From positions 1 through 5,845 of the forward strand of contig DBMK01000228.1 of NCBI GenBank assembly GCA_002298885.1: a DNA stretch of 5,845 nt, written 5' to 3'. Both the position numbers and the translations under genes were made by a program. Below the pieces are notes generated by a model that was given only the letters and a program-made list of their open reading frames with translations, had not been told where the DNA came from and ran no database searches. Within the stretch, counting starts at the first letter, position 1. Each line of letters begins with the position of its first letter. The DNA comes from Anaerolineaceae bacterium UBA700 (lineage in GTDB: Bacteria > Chloroflexota > Anaerolineae > Anaerolineales > Anaerolineaceae). Positions 1-5,812 of this stretch are shown here, in pieces.

Positions 1-10
1 TTAAGGTTTT

Positions 11-40
11 CTCAGTGCCTCCGTGCCTCTGTGGTGAAAG
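11..40. repeat. Imperfect 8-base tandem repeat in the upstream spacer
   Basis: Three successive 8-mers, GTGCCTCC (15-22), GTGCCTCT (23-30) and GTGGTGAA (31-38), form a degenerate tandem run. From memory, sequences of the form 'GTGCCTCTGTGGTGAA' recur between genes in many environmental bacterial genomes, so this may be one copy of a dispersed spacer repeat. Only the edge of the spacer is in the window, so its full extent cannot be judged. It carries no reading frame of note. Confidence 0.4.
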
Positions 41-45
41 TCTTT

Positions 46-51
46 TATAAT
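46..51 (+). promoter_or_regulatory. Possible -10 box of the GH13 gene
   Basis: A perfect TATAAT lies 29 bases before the ATG at 81. No good -35 box is present at 16-18 bases upstream, where the repeat-derived GTGCCT falls. It could be a promoter with a weak -35, or chance. The ribosome binding site GGGAG at 69-73, seven bases before the ATG, supports translation from 81. Confidence 0.3.
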
Positions 52-80
52 TCCTGGATACTCAAATTGGGAGCAAAGAT

Positions 81-1706
81 ATGCCTTCAGGTGTAAAAAG
101 CAATTACCCGGCCTGGCTGGAAGATGCCGTTTTCTACCAGATCTACCCGCAGTCCTATTGCGATACGAATGGGGATGGAATCGGAGACCTGGCCGGGATT
201 ATCCAGAAACTGGACTACCTGGCCGGGCTGGGGGTCAATGCCATCTGGATCAACCCGTGTTTCGAATCGCCTTTCCAGGACGCCGGTTACGACGTGAGCG
301 ATTACTACAAAGTGGCCTCGCGCTACGGCACGAATGAAGACTTGCGCCGCCTTTTTAATGAGGCCAAACAGCGCGGCATCCGCGTCCTGCTGGACCTGGT
401 GCCGGGGCATACCTCGGTTGAAAACGCCTGGTTTAAGGCCGCGTGCCGCCACGAGCGCAATCCCTATTCGGATTGGTTCATCTGGACCAACTCCGCCTGG
501 GATTGGGAGGTGCCCGGCTACCGCGCCGTCTCCGGGTATGCCGAACGCGACGGCAGCTACCTAACCAATTTCTTTTACTTCCAGCCGGCGCTGAACTACG
601 GGTTTGCTAACCCGGACCCAACCAAACCCTGGCAGCAGCCGGTGGATGCGCCCGGACCGACCCGGGTGCGCCAGGAAATCCGCAACATCATGCGCTTCTG
701 GCTGGAAATGGGCGCCAGCGGATTCAGGGTGGACATGGCTGGCTCGTTGGTCAAAGGCGATCCGGATATGCGCGAAATCCGCCACCTTTGGCAGGAGATG
801 CGCGACTTCCTCGACCGCTACTTCCCGGAGGCCGTCCTCGTTTCCGAATGGAGCAATCCCACCATCGCCATCGAAGCCGGTTTCCACATGGATTTCCTGC
901 TGCCCTTCGGGACGCCCGGCTGGGGGGCGCTGCTGCGCAAGCCCTATACCCAGGGCGCCAACCGAGATCCGTACGGCGCCAGCTTCTTTGACCGCTCAGG
1001 CCGGGGCAACATCCGCGAATTCCTGGATAATTATTTCCAGCATTACCAACCCACCCTCGGCAAAGGACTGATCGCCTTTCCAACCGGCAACCACGATGCT
1101 CACCCCCGGGTCAGCATCGGCCGCGACCCGGATGATCTGAAGCTGGTGTACCTCATGCAGTTAACCATGCCAGGCGTGCCGTTTATCTATTACGGTGATG
1201 AAATCGGCATGCGCACAGTGAGAGGGCTGGCCTCCGTCGAAGGCGCCTACGACCGCACCGGCATCCGCACCCCTATGCAGTGGAACAGCACGGCCAACGC
1301 CGGTTTTTCGACCGCTCCCGCAGACCGGCTGTATCTTCCCGTCGACCCGCAGCCTGACCGGCCGACTGTCGAGCAGCAGGCGGCACAGCCCGATTCGCTG
1401 CTCAACACGGTGCGCAGGCTTGCGGCGCTGCGCAAGGCCCACCCGGCTCTGCATGCAGGCAGCGGATTCGAAGTTATCTACGCCGAACCCGGACGCTGCC
1501 CGTTCGTTTACCTGCGCACGCTCGGCGAGGAGCGATTCCTGGTCGCTATCAACCCATCCGATGCCGCCGTCTCGGTCGAGCTGCCCGGCAGCCTGGGCGT
1601 AAAAGCTGCTGCGGCCCACTACGGCCCTGAGGATGCTCTCAAGCGTAACGGGGAATGCTGGAAGCTCGAATTACCCCCGGTTTCCGGCGGAATATACCGG
1701 ATCTGA
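81..1706 (+). CDS. GH13 alpha-glucosidase/transglucosylase-like enzyme (alpha-amylase family)
   Basis: A 541-residue glycoside hydrolase family 13 protein without signal peptide or membrane segment, so probably cytoplasmic and acting on short alpha-glucosides. Seen in the sequence: the N-terminal QIYPQS and a DTNGDGIGD calcium-type loop (residues 28-36); the YDVSDY substrate loop near D71; region I DLVPGHTS with H110; region V QPALN (168-172); region II GFRVDMA with nucleophile D218 and R216; region III SEW with acid/base E256; region IV GNHD with stabiliser D339; then GDEIGM (372-377) and RTPMQW (396-401). The last ~85 residues look like the C-terminal beta domain. Length and the RTPMQW motif fit the oligo-1,6-glucosidase / trehalose synthase side of the family. 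Region I has G where N is usual, and region V has A where D is usual, so the substrate (isomaltose, sucrose, trehalose, maltose) cannot be named. The gene ends at a hairpin shared with the convergent reductase. Family assignment is certain; specificity is not. Confidence 0.95.
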   Translation: MPSGVKSNYPAWLEDAVFYQIYPQSYCDTNGDGIGDLAGIIQKLDYLAGLGVNAIWINPCFESPFQDAGYDVSDYYKVASRYGTNEDLRRLFNEAKQRGIRVLLDLVPGHTSVENAWFKAACRHERNPYSDWFIWTNSAWDWEVPGYRAVSGYAERDGSYLTNFFYFQPALNYGFANPDPTKPWQQPVDAPGPTRVRQEIRNIMRFWLEMGASGFRVDMAGSLVKGDPDMREIRHLWQEMRDFLDRYFPEAVLVSEWSNPTIAIEAGFHMDFLLPFGTPGWGALLRKPYTQGANRDPYGASFFDRSGRGNIREFLDNYFQHYQPTLGKGLIAFPTGNHDAHPRVSIGRDPDDLKLVYLMQLTMPGVPFIYYGDEIGMRTVRGLASVEGAYDRTGIRTPMQWNSTANAGFSTAPADRLYLPVDPQPDRPTVEQQAAQPDSLLNTVRRLAALRKAHPALHAGSGFEVIYAEPGRCPFVYLRTLGEERFLVAINPSDAAVSVELPGSLGVKAAAAHYGPEDALKRNGECWKLELPPVSGGIYRI

Positions 1707-1719
1707 TTATCCATGGTAT

Positions 1720-1750
1720 AAAAATGCGCCGGTCAAGCCGGCGCATTTTT
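1720..1750. terminator. Bidirectional rho-independent terminator
   Basis: Perfect 13-base arms, AAAAATGCGCCGG (1720-1732) and CCGGCGCATTTTT (1738-1750), enclose the loop TCAAG. The GC-rich core is flanked by A on one side and T on the other, so it reads as stem plus U-tract in both directions. It starts 14 bases after the GH13 stop codon and ends 13 bases before the reductase stop codon, so it can end both convergent transcripts. Confidence 0.92.
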
Positions 1751-1763
1751 AATTCTTCGATTA

Positions 1764-2750
1764 TCAGTCCTTTAAAATTGTCTCGATCTCTTCCAATTCG
1801 GCAGAGCTGAATTTCAGATTGTCCAATGCGGCCACCGCGTCCTCAACCTGGCCGGGACGGCTGGCGCCGATCAGGGCCGAAGTCATGCCTGGGTGGCGCA
1901 GGATCCAGGCCAGGGCGAGCTGGGCCATCGTCTGCCCGCGCCGCTGGGCCAGGGCGTTCAACTTGCGCACCTGAGAAAGTTTTTCCTCGGTCACGTGCTC
2001 CGGGCGTAAGAAAGGCTGCGGCCGAGAGGCGCGCGAGCCCTGCGGGATGCCCTCGAGGTAGCGGTCTGTCAGCAGTCCCTGAGCCAGGGGCGAATAAGCG
2101 ATGCACCCAACTCCTTCCTGGGCCAGCACGTCCAACAGTCCGTTTTCGATCCAGCGGTCGAACATGTTATAGCGCGGTTGGTGGATCAGGCACGGCGTGC
2201 CCAATTGGCGCAGGATTTTAATCGCCCGGCTGGACTGCTCGGCGGTGTAGTTCGAAATTCCAACGTACAGCGCGCGCCCGCTGCGCACGGCATAGTCCAG
2301 GGCTCCCATCGTCTCCTCGAAAGGCGTATCAGGGTCGGGGCGGTGCGAATAGAATATATCCACGTAATCCAGGCCTATGCGCTTCAAGCTCTGGTCCAGG
2401 CTGGCGATCAGATACTTGCGCGAGCCCCATTCGCCATACGGGCCGGGCCACATGTCGAAACCGGCTTTAGTGGATATGACCAGCTCGTCGCGGTATCCGG
2501 CCAGATCCTTTTTCAGAATCCGGCCAAAATTCTCCTCCGCCGACCCGTAGGGCGGGCCGTAGTTATTGGCCAGGTCGAAGTGGGTGATCCCCAGGTCGAA
2601 GGCCCGGCGGATGGTGGCGCGCTGCGTCTCCATCAGGTCTACGCCGCCAAAATTGTGCCACAGGCCCAGCACAATCGCTGGCAGCTTGAGCCCGCTGCGC
2701 CCGCAGCGATTGTAAAGCATCTTTTCGTAGCGATGTTCAGAAGGTTCCAT
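1764..2750 (-). CDS. yghZ: Aldo/keto reductase, YghZ-like L-glyceraldehyde-3-phosphate reductase
   Basis: A 328-residue NADPH-dependent (beta/alpha)8-barrel reductase. The family's catalytic tetrad is present: D59 in HFDLANNYG, Y64, K95 in STKAG and H136 in YSHRPD. Cofactor-side motifs follow: GISNY (164-168), the QPRYN segment (191-195), YSPLAQGLLT (219-228) and IGASRPGQVED near the C-terminus. Stretches such as GLWHNFGG, NNYGPPYGSAEENFGR and KAGFDMWPGPYG match what I remember of E. coli YghZ (AKR14), which reduces L-glyceraldehyde 3-phosphate and methylglyoxal. That function is inherited from the family and not shown here; related shaker beta-subunit-like reductases reduce many aldehydes. 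The ATG at 2750 is preceded five bases away by GGGAG, which supports this start over the Met at residue 11. The gene is convergent with the GH13 gene and divergent from the TIM-barrel gene. All key residues are intact. Confidence 0.95.
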   Translation of the reverse strand: MEPSEHRYEKMLYNRCGRSGLKLPAIVLGLWHNFGGVDLMETQRATIRRAFDLGITHFDLANNYGPPYGSAEENFGRILKKDLAGYRDELVISTKAGFDMWPGPYGEWGSRKYLIASLDQSLKRIGLDYVDIFYSHRPDPDTPFEETMGALDYAVRSGRALYVGISNYTAEQSSRAIKILRQLGTPCLIHQPRYNMFDRWIENGLLDVLAQEGVGCIAYSPLAQGLLTDRYLEGIPQGSRASRPQPFLRPEHVTEEKLSQVRKLNALAQRRGQTMAQLALAWILRHPGMTSALIGASRPGQVEDAVAALDNLKFSSAELEEIETILKD

Positions 2751-2787
2751 TGGTTCTCCCTCTTGATTTATGTTCGCAGATGACCCA

Positions 2788-2815
2788 ATTATAAGACATG
2801 TGTCAATCCTATTGA
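2788..2815 (-). promoter_or_regulatory. Candidate promoter for the aldo/keto reductase
   Basis: Read on the minus strand, a perfect TATAAT sits at 2793-2788, with a weak -35-like TCAATA (2815-2810) 16 bases upstream. A perfect TTGACA also occurs at 2806-2801 but is only 7 bases from the TATAAT, too close for a normal sigma-70 pair. The interval includes the dyad GACA-TG-TGTC (2795-2804), which could be a small operator. All of this is tentative. Confidence 0.3.
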
Positions 2816-2820
2816 GGATA

Positions 2821-2826
2821 TATAAT
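2821..2826 (+). promoter_or_regulatory. Possible -10 box for the TIM-barrel gene
   Basis: A perfect TATAAT on the plus strand lies just before the large inverted repeat. No convincing -35 is present 16-18 bases upstream and there is no extended -10 TG. If it is used, the inverted repeat at 2831-2914 would lie at the very 5' end of the mRNA. Confidence 0.25.
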
Positions 2827-2830
2827 TCTT

Positions 2831-2914
2831 AAATTGTAGTGACGACTTTAGTCGTTTCACCCCATAAGGAACGACTGACCTGCCAGAAAACGACTAAAGT
2901 CGTCACTTCAATTT
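2831..2914. repeat. Palindromic element with 27-base inverted terminal arms
   Basis: Positions 2831-2857 and 2888-2914 are reverse complements with one mismatch (2837 against 2908). They enclose a 30-base centre. Each arm contains its own smaller palindrome, ACGACT-TT-AGTCGT (2842-2855) and ACGACT-AA-AGTCGT (2890-2903). The hexamer ACGACT or its complement occurs five times, at 2842, 2850, 2871, 2890 and 2898. There is no coding frame and no T-run, so it is not a simple terminator. It looks like a small non-autonomous (MITE- or REP-type) repeat or a cluster of protein-binding half-sites, placed between divergent genes. Confidence 0.85.
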
Positions 2915-2974
2915 GGTAAATTATGATAATTTAGCCCAGTTGATTTCGGTGCAACAATTGGGCATTTCAAAAAA

Positions 2975-2979
2975 GGAGG
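2975..2979 (+). promoter_or_regulatory. Ribosome binding site that fixes the TTG start
   Basis: GGAGG within AAAAGGAGGT lies five bases before TTG at 2985, an ideal spacing. The in-frame upstream TTG at 2913 has no such site and sits in the arm of the inverted repeat. The ATG at 3000 is 20 bases from the GGAGG, which is too far. Confidence 0.85.
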
Positions 2980-2984
2980 TTCCT

Positions 2985-3887
2985 TTGCGCTTCGGAATCA
3001 TGGCAATGCAGACTGCCGCCCTCATCCCCCCGGCGGAGGCGTTGAAAAATCCGCTGGATTTCGTGATGGGCTTCGACCACGCCGGGTTGGTGCGCATGCT
3101 GCACGGCCAGGGCTTCAAGCTGATCGAGCTGGGCGGCGATTTGACGCTCTTCTTCCCACAGTCCTACTCCCCGGCGAGCATCGAGAAACTGGCCGCGCTC
3201 AAGCAAGAGCTGGGGTTGACCTACACCATGCACCTTCCCCTGTGGTCGGTTGAGCCTTCGACCCTGCTGCAGCCGGTGCGCCTGGGCAGCCTGCGCGCCC
3301 TGGTCGACGCTGTCAAGGCCACCCTGCCGCTCGACATCGAAATGTACGTCCTGCATTCCACCGGCGCCCTGGCGGCCGAATTTTACCAGATGCGCCTGCC
3401 GGGCGCCGGCAAAGGACTCATCCTGCACCAGTTCCAGGCCAACGCCAGGCAGACCATCCAGGCGCTGCTGGCCGAAACCGGCTTGCCGCCGCACAAGCTG
3501 GCGATTGAAACGATCGAATTCCCCTTCGAAATGACCTTCGAGATTGCCCAGGAATTGGACACCTCCATGTGTCTGGACGTCGGGCACGTCCTGACCGGGT
3601 TCTCCGGACCGGTGCAGCTTTTCGACGTGCTGGAGACCGTTCTGCCGCGCCTGGGGGAGATTCACCTGCACGACGCCCCCTGGCAGGGACCGGAACGCAG
3701 GATTGGTTACGGCAAGGACCACCAGCCGCTCGGCGCTGGCGACCTCGACACAGCCCGTCTGCTGGACCGCCTTTCCGAGGCCGGGTGGAACGGGCCGGTC
3801 ATTTTCGAGCTGTCCGTAGAAGAAGCTAAGAAAAGCCTTGAATTGATACGTAAGATCAGGCCTGGGGTTATTACCCTTACTATGTAA
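2985..3887 (+). CDS. Metal-dependent TIM-barrel protein, AP-endonuclase-2 / sugar isomerase-epimerase superfamily
   Basis: A 300-residue cytoplasmic protein (from the TTG start) beginning MRFGIMAMQ. It has the strand-end residues of the xylose-isomerase-like / endonuclease IV barrel: H83 (YTMHLP), H124 (VLHSTG), E175 (LAIET), D198 and H201 (CLDVGH), H227 (EIHLHD), H246 (KDHQPLGAGDLD) and E275 (IFELS). By-eye alignment with E. coli endonuclease IV puts these on eight of its nine zinc ligands, with K244 replacing D229. Annotation pipelines would call it a sugar phosphate isomerase/epimerase. Superfamily members include isomerases, epimerases, AP endonucleases and the cobamide phosphodiesterase CbiR, so the reaction is open. 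The helix-rich insertion around 125-165 and the HLPLWSVEP loop differ from classic Nfo. It may or may not share a transcript with the downstream transporter, because a 230-base repeat-bearing spacer separates them. No residue loss suggests inactivation. Confidence 0.85.
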   Translation: MRFGIMAMQTAALIPPAEALKNPLDFVMGFDHAGLVRMLHGQGFKLIELGGDLTLFFPQSYSPASIEKLAALKQELGLTYTMHLPLWSVEPSTLLQPVRLGSLRALVDAVKATLPLDIEMYVLHSTGALAAEFYQMRLPGAGKGLILHQFQANARQTIQALLAETGLPPHKLAIETIEFPFEMTFEIAQELDTSMCLDVGHVLTGFSGPVQLFDVLETVLPRLGEIHLHDAPWQGPERRIGYGKDHQPLGAGDLDTARLLDRLSEAGWNGPVIFELSVEEAKKSLELIRKIRPGVITLTM

Positions 3888-3917
3888 TCGATTAGAGTAC
3901 GATTCGAGGGTCAAAAC

Positions 3918-3961
3918 CTGACCTCACCACCGACCCCTCTCCATGGAATGGAGAAGGGAGC
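3918..3961 (+). repeat. REP-like hairpin unit, copy 1 (partly decayed)
   Basis: The unit has a conserved leader, CTGACCTCACC (3918-3928), followed by a hairpin: CCCCTCTCCAT (3934-3944), loop GGA, and ATGGAGAAGGG (3948-3958). The 11-base stem has one C-A mismatch. It faces the second copy at 4010-4057. Sequences of this kind (GACCTCACC..., then CCCTCTCCAT...ATGGAGAGGG) are, from memory, common dispersed spacer repeats in Chloroflexota and some other phyla. Confidence 0.8.
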
Positions 3962-4009
3962 GCGCTGTGAATGTAGAATGTGACGTAATCTCAAGGTAGG
4001 AAATGTAGC

Positions 4010-4057
4010 TCCTCCCCCTCTCCATGGAATGGAGAGGGGGTTGGGGGGTGAGGTCAG
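4010..4057 (-). repeat. REP-like hairpin unit, copy 2 (intact)
   Basis: Read on the minus strand this has the same leader, CTGACCTCACC (4057-4047), and then a perfect 12-base stem, CCCCCTCTCCAT / ATGGAGAGGGGG (4040-4014), with a 3-base loop. With copy 1 it forms a head-to-head pair around a 48-base centre (3962-4009), as in bacterial interspersed mosaic elements. The strong hairpins could also stop or stabilise the upstream transcript, but no T-run follows. Confidence 0.82.
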
Positions 4058-4069
4058 AGCGTATCCTCA

Positions 4070-4097
4070 ATTTAAAATGAAACGCCGGATTTAAAAT
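4070..4097 (+). promoter_or_regulatory. A/T-rich direct repeat before the transporter gene
   Basis: The 9-mer ATTTAAAAT occurs at 4070-4078 and 4089-4097, a 19-base period or about two helical turns. Each contains TAAAAT, one base from a consensus -10 box, but neither has a recognisable -35. It could be the transporter promoter region or a tandem operator. Confidence 0.3.
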
Positions 4098-4117
4098 TCC
4101 TTTTTTGGGAGGGATTC

Positions 4118-5578
4118 GTGGAGCGTAAACTGCCCTGGTATTCTCATATTGCCATCAATGCCTACTGGTTAGGCATCAACATCTCCTCCGGCGCCACGCC
4201 GATCCTGGTCCCGTTCCTGATTGTGATGTTCATGCCGGCGGACTACAAGAACACCTACCTGGCCACGATCCGCGTTGTCGGGTTGGCGGTTGCCATGCTG
4301 GTCCAGCCGCTGGCGGGTTACCTTTCTGACCGCAGCACGTCTCGCTGGGGTAAACGGCGCCCGTTCATCTTCGTCAGCGCCATCCTCAACGTGGCCTGCC
4401 TGGCCATGATTGGCGCCTCCACCCTCTTCATGAATTCGCCTGCCGATCCATTTTTCCAGGGCGCGTTTGCGGTCTCGACCGCATTTGCCGTCCTCTTCAC
4501 TGGCAGCACTCTGATGCAGATTTCCTCAAACATCGGCCACGGGCCCCTGCAAGGACTGATCCCCGACCTGGTGCCCGAGTCACAGCGGGGCATCTCATCT
4601 GGGATCAAGTCCTCTTTTGAAGTCCTGCCGATCCTGCTCTTGATTGTGATCGGTCCGCTGGTCAATTCGGGCCAAATCTGGCTGACGGTGGGGATTCTCA
4701 TGGCGGGATTTCTGATCACGATGCTGATAACGATCTTCTTTGTCCATGAGACCCCCAACCGCGAGCCAGCGACCACCAGCCTGCGCGAGCCGGTGCTGCG
4801 ACTGGTGGCGCTGATGGTCATCTTCGTGGCCATTACCCAGGCCGCAGTCTGGCTGGTTCAGTTTTGCAGCGCCCAACTCGTCCAGGCCGGCGCTGCCCAG
4901 GCCGTCCAGGTGGCCGTTGTCGGCCTGGCAGGGCTGGCCGGGATGGCCGGCGCCATATTCCTGGGCGTCTATTCAGGCGCCCGCATCGGCATCGGCGCCG
5001 AAGCCTCGCAGCAAAAGGCGTTCATCTGGTGGGTCGTCAACCGCCTGCTGTTCCTGGCCGCCGTAACCGGAGTACGCGATTTCGCCCAGAATTACCTGCG
5101 CGACGTGCTCAAGCTGGAAGATGCCGCCAAGCAGAGCGCCTTTCTGCTGGCAGCCATCGGCGTCTTCCTGGTCATCGCTTCACTGGTCGGAGGCTACATC
5201 TCCGACCGGGTTGGGCGCAAACGGATGATCGCCATCGCCGGAGTGATCGCCGGCATCGGCGGCATCGTCATCCTGTTCGCTCGCACCATGCCCATGGTCT
5301 ACGTCGCTGGAAGCATCGTCGGCCTTGGCGCCGGCCTTTTCATGGCTTCCAACTGGGCGCTGGGCACAAGCCTGGTGCCGCCCAAGGAGGCCGGTAAATT
5401 TCTGGGAATTTCAAACCTGGCCGGAGCGGGCGCCGGGATTGTTGCCACCGGCATCGGCGGCCCGATGATCGATTCCTTCAACAAGCTGAATCCCGGCTCG
5501 GGCTACCTGGTGGTTTTTGCGATTTACGCTGCCCTGTTTTTCCTTTCGGTGGTCATCCTGTCCAGGGTAAAGAGTTAG
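4118..5578 (+). CDS. MFS transporter, sugar-symporter-like (SLC45/GPH-type motifs)
   Basis: A 486-residue inner-membrane secondary transporter. The GTG start at 4118 is preceded five bases away by GGAGG within GGGAGGG (4107-4113). The MFS loop 2-3 signature GYLSDRSTSRWGKRRPFI is at residues 67-84, and its repeat GGYISDRVGRKRM is at 358-370. PDLVPESQRG (149-158) and the NWALGTSLVPPKEAGKFLGISN stretch, from about residue 412, resemble cation-coupled sugar transporters of the SLC45 and GPH groups. By eye the helices are near 12-38, 50-70, 82-104, 113-136, 166-184, 188-209, 228-248, 262-286, 302-328, 340-361, 371-387, 392-415, 430-450 and 461-482. That is 14 rather than 12, with an extra pair between the two halves. 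The substrate is unknown; a glucoside would fit the nearby GH13 enzyme, but this is inference. A drug or other solute exporter is an alternative. A small membrane protein gene follows 75 bases later. Confidence 0.9.
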   Translation: MERKLPWYSHIAINAYWLGINISSGATPILVPFLIVMFMPADYKNTYLATIRVVGLAVAMLVQPLAGYLSDRSTSRWGKRRPFIFVSAILNVACLAMIGASTLFMNSPADPFFQGAFAVSTAFAVLFTGSTLMQISSNIGHGPLQGLIPDLVPESQRGISSGIKSSFEVLPILLLIVIGPLVNSGQIWLTVGILMAGFLITMLITIFFVHETPNREPATTSLREPVLRLVALMVIFVAITQAAVWLVQFCSAQLVQAGAAQAVQVAVVGLAGLAGMAGAIFLGVYSGARIGIGAEASQQKAFIWWVVNRLLFLAAVTGVRDFAQNYLRDVLKLEDAAKQSAFLLAAIGVFLVIASLVGGYISDRVGRKRMIAIAGVIAGIGGIVILFARTMPMVYVAGSIVGLGAGLFMASNWALGTSLVPPKEAGKFLGISNLAGAGAGIVATGIGGPMIDSFNKLNPGSGYLVVFAIYAALFFLSVVILSRVKS

Positions 5579-5653
5579 AACAAATCATAGGGAAAAATAT
5601 CAATCGGGAAACCAATTACGGTACTCCTGCGTATATTAAATTAGGAGGCAGCG

Positions 5654-5812
5654 ATGGACATTTTCACCTTTCTGGCTAACAATCCGTTTATCATTGTCCT
5701 GGGCTTGATGGGGTTAAGTTTAGTCACGACTGCCAGCCTGCTCGGCCGTCCTCTGAAACCGGTCAAGCAGCCGGTCCGCGTGGACTGGCGCCAAATTAGC
5801 AGGCCACATTAG
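5654..5812 (+). CDS. Small single-pass membrane protein, unknown function
   Basis: A 52-residue open frame beginning MDIFTFLANN and ending TAG at 5810-5812. TAGGAGG (5642-5648) ends five bases before the ATG, one of the best ribosome binding sites in the window, which argues that it is really translated. Residues ~10-30 (PFIIVLGLMGLSLVTTASLL) form one hydrophobic helix. The 22-residue tail is rich in K/R and P (GRPLKPVKQPVRVDWRQ), which predicts a cytoplasmic C-terminus. No family is recognised. It lies 75 bases after the transporter on the same strand without a clear terminator in between, so cotranscription is plausible and a role as a small transporter partner is possible but unproven. Codon use (CTG, GTC, GCC, CCG) matches the neighbouring genes. 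Confidence 0.7.
   Translation: MDIFTFLANNPFIIVLGLMGLSLVTTASLLGRPLKPVKQPVRVDWRQISRPH

Noticed and set aside
2178..2783. Plus-strand open frame of 201 codons
   Set aside because: It is antisense to the well-supported aldo/keto reductase and shows no domain.
2788..2806. TTGACA plus TATAAT on the minus strand as a consensus promoter
   Set aside because: The boxes are only 7 bases apart, so they cannot serve as one sigma-70 promoter. Only the -10 is kept as a candidate.
2831..2914. Inverted repeat as a CRISPR fragment or intrinsic terminator
   Set aside because: There is no direct repeat-spacer pattern, and no T-run follows the stem.
2985..3887. Naming the TIM-barrel protein CbiR or Nfo
   Set aside because: It shares the superfamily metal residues, but the N-terminal sequence does not match the CbiR type I remember, and one Nfo ligand and the typical Nfo loops are missing.
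2967..3914. Long open frame of 315 codons on the minus strand
   Set aside because: It lies wholly opposite the TIM-barrel gene, which has clear family motifs. The antisense product is Q/G-rich without recognisable motifs, typical of a shadow frame in GC-rich DNA.
4318..4876. Minus-strand frames opposite the transporter
   Set aside because: Their composition is that expected from reading hydrophobic codons backwards; there is no ribosome binding site or motif.
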